From: Thiotrichaceae bacterium UBA7357
GTDB taxonomy: Bacteria; Pseudomonadota; Gammaproteobacteria; Eutrophobiales; Eutrophobiaceae
DNA length: 64,000 nucleotides
Assembly: GCA_002470825.1 (NCBI GenBank)
Contig: DKOR01000010.1
Span: 31,535-95,534, forward strand
Reading direction: 5' to 3'
Numbering within the stretch: position 1 is the stretch's first letter; each line of letters starts with the position of its first letter. The notes beneath the pieces were generated by a model, which was not told the DNA's origin, did not search any database, and saw only the letters and a list, made by a program, of their open reading frames with translations. Below, piece by piece: positions 1-7,656 of the stretch. The translations under genes and the position numbers were made by a program.

Positions 1-360
1 GCAGCTATTAAGTGGTATACCAAAGCTGCAGAGCAAGGTGATGGAGATGCGCAGCTCAATCTAGGTTGGATCTATAAAAACGGAGAAGGCACTCCTCAAG
101 ATTATAAACAGGCCATTAAGTGGTTCACCAAATCAGCAGAGCATGGTAATGCAGATGCGCAGTACAATCTAGGTTTGATGTATCGCAATGGAGACGGCAC
201 TCCTCAAGATAATGTCATGGCATACATGCTTTGGAATATTGCAGTAGTAAATGGATATAAATATGCAAAAGGCAATAGAGATATAGTCGCAAAAGAAATG
301 ACTTCAGAAAAAATATTAGAAGCACAGCAGTTAGCTAAAGAGTGGATGGAGAAGTATTAA
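1..360 (+). CDS. Sel1-repeat protein, C-terminal part (cut by window edge)
   Basis: The reading frame is open from the first base and ends at a TAA after 119 codons; the start lies outside the window. It carries about two and a half Sel1-like (SLR) repeats of 36 residues with the usual A..W..KAA..G...AQ.NLG..Y..G.G...D pattern, then a helical cap ending in KEWMEKY. Sel1 repeats fold as an alpha/alpha solenoid used for protein-protein contacts; in gammaproteobacteria such proteins are often exported, but the N-terminus needed to judge this is missing. At 833 and 1245 lie a shortened and a dead relative with very similar DNA, so this is one member of a local duplicated family. The partner is unknown. 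Confidence 0.85.
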   Translation, partial: AAIKWYTKAAEQGDGDAQLNLGWIYKNGEGTPQDYKQAIKWFTKSAEHGNADAQYNLGLMYRNGDGTPQDNVMAYMLWNIAVVNGYKYAKGNRDIVAKEMTSEKILEAQQLAKEWMEKY

Positions 361-429
361 AATAGATGCTTTTATTATATGTACATCCTTATTCTCTAAT
401 AAAATCATGTGCCATATCAGGAGGCAAGT

Positions 430-726
430 ATGAACCACGAAAATATTCAAAGAATAATATTTTATATTTTGATTTTATTATTATCTGGCTGCTTTGGCAC
501 ATTAGCTAAAAAAACTATGCTAATAAATCCTGGAGATGACAAGGAGACAGTCACAAACGCGATGAGGCCTCCAGAGGATCGTCAATTAGAGGAACAAACG
601 AAGCTTAGCAATACTGCAAAACAGATACTGGTATTTCCTAACTGCGAAACAGATGCTGGTATTCCCTACGATGACTATCGAATAGTTTGGTACTATGATG
701 GAAGGTGCTCCGGACACAACTATTGA
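430..726 (+). CDS. Small SmpA/OmlA-like lipoprotein with a rearranged core
   Basis: A 98-residue protein. The ATG at 430 follows a good ribosome site (AGGAGG, 419-424) and is preferred over an in-frame GTG at 409. The N-terminus is a lipoprotein signal with lipobox LSGC, so the mature protein should be a lipid-anchored envelope protein. The segment INPGDDKETVTNAMRPPEDR and the C-terminal DDYRIVWYYDGR resemble small SmpA/OmlA (BamE-like) lipoproteins. The family's central G.NEAWQYC motif is not in this frame: it can be read one base back at 591-617 (GTNEA, stop, QYC). A 28-base duplication downstream restores the frame, so about 16 residues are out-of-frame sequence. The product may be made but is probably impaired. 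Function unknown. Confidence 0.7.
   Translation: MNHENIQRIIFYILILLLSGCFGTLAKKTMLINPGDDKETVTNAMRPPEDRQLEEQTKLSNTAKQILVFPNCETDAGIPYDDYRIVWYYDGRCSGHNY
612..667 (+). repeat. 28-bp imperfect tandem duplication
   Basis: Bases 612-639 and 640-667 match at 24 of 28 positions. The first copy encodes YCKTDTGIS one frame back; the second encodes NCETDAGIP in the frame of the lipoprotein gene. Minus one base upstream plus 28 bases gives 27, a multiple of three, so the duplication cancels an upstream one-base loss. Confidence 0.8.
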
Positions 727-832
727 GCTACACGAAAGATAAGTTAACCATTGCGGTTAAAACTAGTCCTCAAACGCATCAAATAAAGAGTAGTATTAAT
801 AGTATTCCAAAATATAAATAATAATGACTAAT

Positions 833-1240
833 ATGAAACACTTACTTTTACTATGCATACTCCTAATAACTTTCAGTAGTTTTGCAAATGAACTGTCGGA
901 TGCAGCAACTGCATATCAACGTGGTGATTATACTACTGCCTTTACTATATGTGAAAAACTAGCAGAGGAAGGTCTTGCAGAGGCGCAGTACAATCTAGGT
1001 CTAATGTGTAAAAAGGGAGAGGGCACTTCTCAAGATTATAAAGAAGCCATTAAGTGGTTCACCAAAGCAGCAGAGCAAGGTCATGCAAGTGCACAGTACA
1101 ATCTAGGTCTGATGTATAAAAAAGGAGACGGAGCTCCTCAAGATTATAAAGAAGCCATTAAGTGGTGGACCAAAGCGGCAAAGCAAGGTCATGCAAGTGC
1201 ACAGTACAATCTAGGTTTGTGGATGAGGAAACATAATTAA
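833..1240 (+). CDS. Short Sel1-repeat protein with signal peptide, probably truncated
   Basis: 135 residues from the ATG at 833; an in-frame ATG at 824 is also possible, but the dead paralogue at 1245 starts at the equivalent of 833. A signal peptide (hydrophobic core LLLLCILLITF, likely cleavage after SSFA) sends the product out of the cytoplasm. One degenerate and two clear Sel1 repeats follow, then the frame breaks off inside a third repeat at YNLGL and ends with WMRKHN. The repeat DNA has an almost exact 108-base period (for example 1075-1108 and 1183-1216 are identical), so loss of repeats by recombination is likely. It lies just upstream of a dead copy. Role unknown; solenoid scaffold by family. 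Confidence 0.75.
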   Translation: MKHLLLLCILLITFSSFANELSDAATAYQRGDYTTAFTICEKLAEEGLAEAQYNLGLMCKKGEGTSQDYKEAIKWFTKAAEQGHASAQYNLGLMYKKGDGAPQDYKEAIKWWTKAAKQGHASAQYNLGLWMRKHN

Positions 1241-1244
1241 TAAT

Positions 1245-1397
1245 ATGAAATGTTTAATTCTACTATGCACACTCCTAATGACATTTAGTGGTTTTTGTAG
1301 ATAACTCTCGGATGCGGCAACTGCGTATCATAACGTTGGTTACACCAGTACGATTACATAGCTTGAAAAACCAGTAGAGGGTGAAAAAATCCTCTAG
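1245..1397 (+). pseudogene. Dead Sel1-repeat paralogue (5' fragment)
   Basis: From an ATG at 1245 the frame reads MKCLILLCTLLMTFSGFC, a close copy of the signal peptide of the gene ending at 1240. It hits a TAA at 1302-1304, continues as LSDAATAYHNVGYTSTIT, hits a TAG at 1359-1361, then reads LEKPVEGEKI. The same residues occur in order in the intact neighbour (ELSDAATAYQRGDYTTAFTICEKLAEEG). Similarity ends near 1391, so this is the decayed 5' end of a duplicated gene. Confidence 0.8.
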
Positions 1398-1537
1398 GCA
1401 ATCCGCATTTGATATGACTATCAATATCTGCGACAGTCTAATTTGAGTCCCTAATTAACTCTTTAAGAAACTTATTATTTGAGATCATCTTCCTTATTCA
1501 TCTGTAAAGTTTTCAATTTCTGATAACTCATCAGATA

Positions 1538-1933
1538 TCATGAAAAACAGTTAATAAATACATAAATGGATAATCCAAGTAAAGGAAGCAGAGTGAGGAC
1601 TGTCCCTAAGACTCTCAAAAATAGCATCTCTTTCATGAAACCAAAAGAAACCCCATGAATTAATCGTCCAATTAAAAAAGCTGAACCGTAATAGTGTAAA
1701 AAGTTGGCTTGTAATCCATTAGTTTCAGCTAATAGCATAATTATAAGAAATATAGGCAGATATTCAGTAAGATTTCCTTGGGCTCGGATCGCTCTTTGAA
1801 GGCCTTCTTCGTTATTATTCCCAAAAGAAAACCATTTGAAGGCTGGACTGCCTCTTAAAGCAATAACTCTAATGGATAATATCACCACCCAAATTGCCAA
1901 AAATGATGCATAAAATGCGACTAACATAGACAT
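1538..1933 (-). CDS. MAPEG-family membrane protein
   Basis: 131 residues with four hydrophobic segments and the MAPEG signature region RAIRAQGNLTEYLPIFLIIM in the second helix. MAPEG proteins include glutathione transferases and eicosanoid enzymes; bacterial members of this size (for example YecN) have no settled substrate. The start is ATG at 1933 behind a TAGGAG ribosome site. It stands alone, with a long empty stretch upstream. Assignment to the family is firm; enzymatic role is inferred only from the family. Confidence 0.88.
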   Translation of the reverse strand: MSMLVAFYASFLAIWVVILSIRVIALRGSPAFKWFSFGNNNEEGLQRAIRAQGNLTEYLPIFLIIMLLAETNGLQANFLHYYGSAFLIGRLIHGVSFGFMKEMLFLRVLGTVLTLLPLLGLSIYVFINCFS

Positions 1934-2738
1934 ATACTCCTAGATTGATTGTTATAGATAAAAAAAATAAGAGGCACTATTTTTTACCTATAAATTAACC
2001 ACCCAATTTAAAGACGAATAGAGTTCATATATAATTTATAACAATATTACCGTGTAGTTTATGGACAGTAAATATTTTTCATGTTCCGTATTATATTTCT
2101 CTTAGAAATATCCACAAAAGACCCAAGACAATTCCAAATGGAAGTAACAATAAGAAAGTTAATTTCTCATTATAAGGAGGAAAAATGTAATATATAACCA
2201 AAACAAGTATATTTAATCTCATCTTTTCTGTAAGTCTAAAACATGTTTTTTATCTTACAGAACTCTACTTTGTCTTTCTTTTATAACCTTTCTATACCAT
2301 TCATGATATCCGTCACTACGGCTACACAGGACTAGAAAACTATCTAAAATACACCAAATATAATAATTCCTATGTTAGGGTATATATCTCAGAGCATATG
2401 CTATTCATTCAAGAAATGTTCTATCAACCAAGTGACTACTGTAATATTAGCTTTGATCATAAAAAACCACTTTGAAAAACAATTCGGGGCTACAAGACGC
2501 TTCGTCTAATGAAGCATATTCTTAATTTTATTCTAATTATCTTGAAAACCTATGACATACATATGCCAGCTGTCATTAATACTTCATAAAACATAAATAC
2601 TGCATTTGATTTTCAATCTATTTTAAGAATCATAAATCAAGTAAGAGGCTAATATACATTAGCGCTTTTATTGGCAATCACTTCGAGTTCGAACTAGAAT
2701 CTAACATCAGATCAATAAATATTGAGCAGGACACAAAA
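1934..2738. other. 805-base gene-poor stretch
   Basis: No convincing gene is visible. A stop-free run without a start codon covers 2287-2475 on the plus strand (about 62 codons, tyrosine-rich) and may be chance or a remnant. The promoters of the MAPEG gene (left) and the cold-shock gene (right) must lie here, but no clear -35/-10 pair was identified. Confidence 0.6.
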
Positions 2739-3089
2739 ATGGCCAAAGGCATTATTAAACGTTACGATTTTCGGAAAGGTTTCGGTTTTATTAATGACGA
2801 TAAAAACGACGAAGATTATTTTTTTCACAGGAGTGAATGGAAAGGTGATGGCCCTATCCGCCGAGGTTTAGCCGTCAAATTTATCATCAAGGATTCAGAA
2901 AAAGGCCCTCAAGCTGAAAATGTTATTCCTGTAAATGGTGATGGTGGCAAACGTTCTAGCAATAACAAACCTGTATCACTAGAGGATCGTATAACATCAA
3001 TAGAACGTTCTCTAAGAACTTGGAAAGTTTTAAGCTTTTTGGCATTTGCTGGTATCATTGCCCTAGTGGTTGAGAAACTCATACAATAA
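2739..3089 (+). CDS. Cold-shock-domain protein with C-terminal membrane anchor
   Basis: 116 residues. Residues 1-65 are a cold-shock domain: GIIKRYDFRKGFGFI and DYFFHRSEW carry the RNP1-like (KGFGFI) and RNP2-like (YFFH) nucleic-acid-binding motifs. A charged linker (about 66-92) leads to a single membrane helix near the end (VLSFLAFAGIIALVVEKLI). Free cold-shock proteins are about 70 residues and soluble; here the RNA-binding domain should face the cytoplasm, tethered to the inner membrane. Start ATG 2739 follows GAGCAGGA. No operon partner is evident, though three tiny membrane-protein genes follow at 3295. Confidence 0.85.
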   Translation: MAKGIIKRYDFRKGFGFINDDKNDEDYFFHRSEWKGDGPIRRGLAVKFIIKDSEKGPQAENVIPVNGDGGKRSSNNKPVSLEDRITSIERSLRTWKVLSFLAFAGIIALVVEKLIQ

Positions 3090-3294
3090 TCATTAATAGA
3101 TTGATATTGATTATTAGAAGCCGAGAGGTCCAAAAATTATTATCAGATACCAAAAAAAAATGTGAACCATTAGTAAATTACTAACGTCATATGATAAATT
3201 ACGTAAGAGAGCTCATGAATTTCACAAGATGCTAGCTTTAGGTCAACTGGAAAAATATATAATTACCCGTTAATTGCCAATTATCTTTGAGAAA

Positions 3295-3555
3295 ATGGAA
3301 AATAAAACAGTGACCGCAAACGACCAAAAAAAAATATTACTATCTAACGAACAAAAAGGTAGCAAAGGTCTACTACACGTAGTTGGTTGGGTTGGAGTGA
3401 TTATCTCTATCCCATTCTTTTTGTGGGTGCCACTCGGATTTACAGACCTAGTACCGTCCATGATTGATATATTCGGTCTCGTTGGACTTCGTATTCCAGC
3501 AGGAATCACGATCGCCGGGCTGTTGATAGCCGCTATCGGATTCCATAGGGATTAA
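3295..3555 (+). CDS. Small two-helix membrane protein (first of three)
   Basis: 86 residues from ATG 3295; an in-frame TTG at 3274 would add seven residues but has no better ribosome site. A polar N-terminus of about 25 residues is followed by two hydrophobic segments (about 27-48 and 63-84) and a short tail GFHRD. No domain recognised. It is first in a compact same-strand set with the genes at 3614 and 3796, all encoding tiny membrane proteins, so a small membrane complex is plausible. That is inference from size and layout only. Confidence 0.65.
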   Translation: MENKTVTANDQKKILLSNEQKGSKGLLHVVGWVGVIISIPFFLWVPLGFTDLVPSMIDIFGLVGLRIPAGITIAGLLIAAIGFHRD

Positions 3556-3613
3556 AGGGGTTTATCCGGGCCCTTATCCGGAAAAATATAAATTGTAAAG
3601 TAAGGAGATTAAT

Positions 3614-3799
3614 ATGTTCAAACTATCTGATGTTTTCATTTTACTCGCAGTTGCGGTGTCCTTCGCTGTTTCAGGGCTCCTCTGGTTTGAGGGTGAATTA
3701 ATGGCAGGACTATTCACTGCGATATGGGTACCTTCCATCCTTGCCTTCGGTATTTACTTCAAATTGTCAAGCCTGAATTCTAGGGGAATGCAATCATGA
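3614..3799 (+). CDS. Small two-helix membrane protein (second of three)
   Basis: 61 residues, preceded by a strong ribosome site TAAGGAG (3600-3606). Two hydrophobic segments (about 5-24 and 31-51) are joined by a short acidic turn WFEGEL. Its TGA overlaps the ATG of the next gene (ATGA, 3796-3799), a sign of translational coupling. No domain recognised. The tight coupling supports a shared function with its neighbours. Confidence 0.75.
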   Translation: MFKLSDVFILLAVAVSFAVSGLLWFEGELMAGLFTAIWVPSILAFGIYFKLSSLNSRGMQS

Positions 3800-3960
3800 T
3801 CGCTGACAATTTGATCATTTATGCTATTTGTGTGTTCATATTAATGATCATAGGTCTCGTGCTGACGTTTTTAGAGTTTCGTTACGGTGAACCTAACCAG
3901 CAACAGAAACAGAAATCTACAGAGACAGATTCCAATAACGAGGAAGAACTCTCCCGCTAA
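3796..3960 (+). CDS. Tiny one-helix membrane protein (third of three)
   Basis: 54 residues starting at an ATG that overlaps the stop of the previous gene by four bases. One hydrophobic helix (LIIYAICVFILMIIGLVLTF) is followed by a polar tail rich in Gln, Glu and Asn ending in EEELSR. The start is fixed by the overlap. Nothing in the sequence gives a biochemical role; the coupling suggests it is made in step with the protein encoded at 3614. Confidence 0.7.
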   Translation: MIADNLIIYAICVFILMIIGLVLTFLEFRYGEPNQQQKQKSTETDSNNEEELSR

Positions 3961-4085
3961 ACTTTGCTGAATACAGGCGCAGGTTCATTGAGTCATGTTT
4001 CTAATTTCCTGTGAAAGGCATTAATTACTTTTTTTGATATTTTATTAGCAGGGAAAATCTATCGCTATTTTTGCCTGATTGATTT

Positions 4086-4439
4086 CTAGAAACAGAGTGC
4101 TTTACAGTCGGACCGTGAAACATGTTCGTGAAAATCATTCATGCCGCCAATGATGCATTCGTCTAATAGCATACTTTTTGTGATACCCCGTACTTCAATA
4201 CAGGGTTTACAGACAATTAGTTCAGCATTTGAATTAGAAAACACTTCTTCAAACTTTTGCGGCGGACCAAAAGGCACCATTTTAAGATGCGCTCCCTTTA
4301 TCGCAACTGTAACGGCATCATGAAACAACATGATCATTATCGTATCCCCCGCCTGCAAGGCAGACGCCGCAAAAATAAAAGGCAAGGATGCTCGAGTGGT
4401 ATCCGTTGGGCCCCAAGTTGTAGATATTGCATAGTGCAT
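4086..4439 (-). CDS. DsrE-family protein
   Basis: 117 residues from the ATG at 4439, which follows AAAAGG; an in-frame GTG at 4448 is less well placed. The fold pattern (HYAISTTWGPTDTTRASLPF, then GDTIMIMLFHDAV, then a cysteine-containing CKPCIEVRGI) matches the DsrE/DsrF-like family of small sulfur-transfer or putative peroxiredoxin-like proteins. The two Cys of CKPC are candidate sulfur carriers. No other dsr or tus genes are nearby, so it is more likely a stand-alone DsrE-like protein than part of the reverse sulfite reductase system. Confidence 0.8.
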   Translation of the reverse strand: MHYAISTTWGPTDTTRASLPFIFAASALQAGDTIMIMLFHDAVTVAIKGAHLKMVPFGPPQKFEEVFSNSNAELIVCKPCIEVRGITKSMLLDECIIGGMNDFHEHVSRSDCKALCF

Positions 4440-4567
4440 ATTAATCACCTTTTATTGATTATTTCATGAAACGATATTAGCAATATATGACTTCAAGTTG
4501 ATGAAGTATCAAGATAGATAGGCTGTTTTCCGTTCATAAAAAATATAATTTATTATACTCATCAATT

Positions 4568-4635
4568 CTAATATCTAATTCTACCGATTAGCTCTCAATT
4601 ACATGAATAGGTACATAGAATTAGATTCATATTAG
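4568..4635. repeat. Imperfect inverted repeat in an empty region
   Basis: The 16 bases at 4568-4583 are complementary to 4616-4635, with a four-base bulge (TCAT) in the right arm and a 32-base loop. The surrounding stretch 4440-5090 holds no gene that I can support. No T-run follows, so this is not an obvious terminator. Confidence 0.5.
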
Positions 4636-5090
4636 CAGTTCAAATTTGTCACTAAGATATATCAGTCCTTTCCATATATATTTGTTCGCATAATCTGCAT
4701 AGGAGTTATAGCTATATAGATTTATTTATGCAAGTCTTTGTTAATAATAAAAATATTATAGCATCTAAAATTAAAAATATATAAACGCAAATGGGGGTAT
4801 ATTGATACTGAAAACATATCAGGAAAAAAATTATACCGTAGAGATTTAAAGTCAGATGAGTGTATGAAGACTAGTCTTATGTTAGGAAGAGTAATTTAAC
4901 CCAAATATCACTAACTTTTATCGATATTGATTAAAATTGATTTATTGTTCAACAGCATTCTAATTTTGGAGTCTAACTTGGCTAGTTTTTCTATATTTAA
5001 ATGTCGTAACTATAAAATTAAACTGTAAAAAAACAGTACTAAAATTTGTATATTAATATCAAATAATCTCAATAAGTAAACATTTAATAA

Positions 5091-5819
5091 ATGAATAAAA
5101 CACAAATATCAATAGATGCTAGAAATATTTTTTTATCTGAGTATCAGGCTGTTCTAAGTACCCATTCTATCGATGTGAGCGGCTATCCTTTTGGTTCTAT
5201 TGTTCCTTATTGTCTCAATAAAGTAGGCTTGCCGATCATCTTGATCAGCAAGATTGCACAACATACTAAAAATATTATTTCTAACACGAAAGTTTCTTTA
5301 TTAGTTATAGAAGGTAATGCCGATGACTCACAAACGGTTGGCCGAGTTACTTTCCTTGGAGACGCTGAATTAGTAGAGAAAAATGATAATGATAGCGCTG
5401 AGAGATATTATAATTATTTTCCACAATCTCGTGATTATCATAAAACACATGACTTTAATTTTTATGTGGTTAAACCTGTACGTATTCGATTTATTAAAGG
5501 TTTTGGCCAAGTTTATTGGATTGAAAAAAATAATTTTCAGTTAGCTAATCCATTTATTTTTGAAGAAGAGCAGGGAATGTTAAACCATATGAATATAGAC
5601 CATATTGATACGATTAGACATTATTGCGATATTTATAATATATATTATAGAATGCCACAGCTTCCCGAAATGGTTGGTATCGATAGTGAGGGTTTTAATC
5701 TTCGGGTTGGTTCCAAAATACATCGCATAAAATTTGTAGAACCAGTGACTACAGTAAATGCAGTTCGAAGAGCATTGGTTCAAATGGCAAAAAATTATGA
5801 TTTTGGATTAGAATCTTAA
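5091..5819 (+). CDS. HugZ-like heme/flavin-binding protein
   Basis: 242 residues. The N-terminal 150 residues are a pyridoxamine-phosphate-oxidase-like split barrel (LSTHSIDVSGYPFGSIVPYC, and KVSLLVIEGNADD). The C-terminal part (about 155-240, starting HMNIDHIDTIRHYC) matches the DUF2470 domain of the HugZ family, where a histidine contributes to heme handling. HugZ proteins degrade heme or bind flavin. No TonB heme receptor or heme ABC transporter is nearby, so heme scavenging cannot be shown. It stands alone on the plus strand facing a minus-strand run containing a SOUL heme protein. Confidence 0.85.
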   Translation: MNKTQISIDARNIFLSEYQAVLSTHSIDVSGYPFGSIVPYCLNKVGLPIILISKIAQHTKNIISNTKVSLLVIEGNADDSQTVGRVTFLGDAELVEKNDNDSAERYYNYFPQSRDYHKTHDFNFYVVKPVRIRFIKGFGQVYWIEKNNFQLANPFIFEEEQGMLNHMNIDHIDTIRHYCDIYNIYYRMPQLPEMVGIDSEGFNLRVGSKIHRIKFVEPVTTVNAVRRALVQMAKNYDFGLES

Positions 5820-5842
5820 AGAGACTTATTCTTACTCTTTTA
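5818..5842 (+). terminator. Possible weak terminator after the HugZ-like gene
   Basis: AAAGAG (5818-5823) and CTCTTT (5835-5840) form a six-base-pair stem with an 11-base loop followed by a short T-run. It overlaps the stop codon. The stem is short and A+T-rich, hence weak. Confidence 0.35.
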
Positions 5843-5945
5843 TGGTTTCATAATTTTCAATAATGCGGTAAGCAATCGAGTAATCAAATAACTAAATATC
5901 AGCAGCTTATGTGATTTTACTTCACCATGCTCTGATTAATTCAAC

Positions 5946-6332
5946 TTAAAGACCTACGCATTCTCCCTGGACCATTGAAGAATAAGAAGTTGCAACTGTT
6001 GAGGTAAGAATAAAACGTTGATCTTTTAAATTCAAAAAAAAATGCATATAACTTTCCTCAGACAGTTTTAATGATGAGATCATGTCTGGAGCAGATTTAT
6101 AATTATCAAGAACGTGTTCTCCAAAACCTTGATCATCAGTGAATAAAGAAGTCTTTTCATTTTGAATAGTAACTAGTAGTCTTCCGCCATGAAACGTACT
6201 GATATTATCTCCACTTATTAACTGATACCCTTGCTCGAAAGCACATCCATATTCTTTTTTATCTTGTGTGTAGCCAGTAAATGAGTAGATTGATAAGAAT
6301 ATAAAGATTATTTTTTTAAACATCGTATTCAT
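5946..6332 (-). CDS. Small secreted protein of unknown function
   Basis: 128 residues, or 125 if the ATG at 6323 is used, which is better spaced from the AAAGGA upstream. A signal peptide (FKKIIFIFLSIYSFTGYT) precedes a mature part of about 106 residues with two cysteines (YGCAFEQG near the start and GECVGL at the end), which could form a disulfide in the periplasm. No domain recognised. It is last in a minus-strand run after the SOUL gene (56-base gap), so it may share that transcript. Confidence 0.65.
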   Translation of the reverse strand: MNTMFKKIIFIFLSIYSFTGYTQDKKEYGCAFEQGYQLISGDNISTFHGGRLLVTIQNEKTSLFTDDQGFGEHVLDNYKSAPDMISSLKLSEESYMHFFLNLKDQRFILTSTVATSYSSMVQGECVGL

Positions 6333-6388
6333 ATCCTTTTATAAAATAATTTTTGGATGAAAGTAATCTTTTCATGAAAGTTTCGAAA

Positions 6389-7036
6389 TTAATTTTCAGA
6401 TATTCTCTCAATTTCAAACATGATTTCATTTCGTCTCATGAAAGGCAGCGTCCATGGTGGATTATAAAAAGCATATGTTGCTAAACCTACTGTTTTAATA
6501 TTTTCTTTTTTTATATACTGCATCAATAGTTTTTCATGGTGCTCAATATTTTCATTGGAATTCAGTCCAGAAAATTGAATAACAACATATCGTTTTTTTA
6601 GAATTCGATTAATTATTACAATGGTATTATTAGGTTTAGGGAGTGTATGCATTTGATACTTCGCTGGCATTACGAAGCTGACCTTCCAAATTCCATTTTG
6701 TAATTGTTGTTTTACCGGTGCTGTCATAGCGATTTTTTCTTTATTTGCTTGCTTTGCTGAAGCAGTCATCGCAGTTTTTTGTTGAATAGTATTATTACCA
6801 AAGATGTAGTCCGCTAATATCCTGAAGCCTTCACTAATTGCCTCATCACGCTCACCTTGCACGTTAACTCCAGCGGTGATCATGGGGACATATTCTCTTA
6901 TATCAAAATCCTGCTCTGATTTTATTACTTGATAATTTGGTTGTTCCACATTGCTCATTAAAGGCCCCATCATTAGACAAGCTAATAAAACTATTGAAAC
7001 AATCGATAAAATAATTATCCATTTTCTCTTCATCAT
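6389..7036 (-). CDS. SOUL-family heme-binding protein
   Basis: 215 residues with an N-terminal membrane anchor or signal (WIIILSIVSIVLLACLMMG) and a SOUL domain (about 33-210). Typical features include YQVIKSEQDFDIREY, the repeated KTAMTAS...KIAMTAPV and a closing PPWTLPFMRRNEIMFEI. SOUL proteins bind heme or other porphyrins. Bacterial members are often found near photolyase genes, as here: the FeS photolyase, DUF2256 and DCC genes lie immediately upstream on the same strand (105-base gap). A role in handling heme or light-sensitising porphyrins is an inference from that setting. Confidence 0.88.
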   Translation of the reverse strand: MMKRKWIIILSIVSIVLLACLMMGPLMSNVEQPNYQVIKSEQDFDIREYVPMITAGVNVQGERDEAISEGFRILADYIFGNNTIQQKTAMTASAKQANKEKIAMTAPVKQQLQNGIWKVSFVMPAKYQMHTLPKPNNTIVIINRILKKRYVVIQFSGLNSNENIEHHEKLLMQYIKKENIKTVGLATYAFYNPPWTLPFMRRNEIMFEIERISEN

Positions 7037-7141
7037 TCTCCAACCTCACTGCTTGCTAATTTTAGCATTCTTATATTTTTATTATCTAAATCTTCAAAAT
7101 CGATAAGAACTCTAGTAAAATAGCAAATAAACATCATTTTT

Positions 7142-7510
7142 TTATTCCTGTTTTGCAGCTATCTGGCAATGCTTAAGGCGTTTAAAACGCCAATCTGCAA
7201 ATACTCGATAGATGATACTTGCAATTTGCCGAATAGCCGGTAAAGAAGTTACGTATGCTAGAACTCTCCAATACTGTAGTTGTTTCCAGATTAATATGAA
7301 TGCATCCACACCAACATGAAGTTTGCCATTTTCGTCTACAGCATGAAGCAATCTCAGACTTTCAGAGATACTGATGCCATACTTCTTCAAAACATCGACT
7401 GATGTTGCTATATCCTGCCACTCAAACACACAGTCCGGCGCAATCCTTTGGTAATAATTAATTTCCTTAGAGCATAAGCTACATTTGCCATCATAGAATA
7501 CTGTTATCAT
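7142..7510 (-). CDS. DCC-family thiol-disulfide oxidoreductase-like protein (DUF393)
   Basis: 122 residues. The N-terminus VFYDGKCSLCSKEI carries the DCC family's YDG.C.LC..E motif, a CxxC predicted to be redox active in a thioredoxin-like setting. The rest (WQDIATSVDVL, LHVGVDAFILIWKQL) is typical of DUF393. Its ATG overlaps the TGA of the upstream DUF2256 gene (7507-7510), so the two are translationally coupled. The family has a predicted oxidoreductase role without a defined substrate. Confidence 0.9.
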   Translation of the reverse strand: MITVFYDGKCSLCSKEINYYQRIAPDCVFEWQDIATSVDVLKKYGISISESLRLLHAVDENGKLHVGVDAFILIWKQLQYWRVLAYVTSLPAIRQIASIIYRVFADWRFKRLKHCQIAAKQE

Positions 7511-7656
7511 GATAATTTTTTATTTACTTTATTTTTTTGACACCTTTTTGAACAATATTTTACTTCGCTCCAAATCTTTTCCCATTTTTTACGCCAGACA
7601 AACGGACGACCACAAGAAAGACATACTTTAGAAGGGAAATTAGCTTTTTTGATCAT
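7507..7656 (-). CDS. DUF2256 small zinc-binding-type protein
   Basis: Only 49 residues, with KVCLSCGRPFVWRKKW and later VKYCSKRCQKN: the four cysteines (CxxC...CxxxC) and the RPF.WRKKW core define DUF2256. A zinc-ribbon-like fold is likely. It begins inside the 3' end of the photolyase gene (17-base overlap) and ends on the start codon of the DCC gene, so three genes are coupled. This placement directly after a photolyase is common in gammaproteobacteria; the function is unknown. Confidence 0.9.
   Translation of the reverse strand: MIKKANFPSKVCLSCGRPFVWRKKWEKIWSEVKYCSKRCQKNKVNKKLS

Noticed and set aside
2287..2475. 62-codon stop-free run in the 1934-2738 gap
   Set aside because: No start codon or ribosome site and no recognised family; such runs occur by chance in a gap of this size.
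4086..4439. Part of a dsr reverse sulfite reductase cluster
   Set aside because: Only one DsrE-like gene is present; no dsrF, dsrH, dsrC or dsrAB nearby.
4257..4469. Plus-strand frame opposite the DsrE gene
   Set aside because: It is antisense to a gene with clear family motifs and has no motif or ribosome site of its own.
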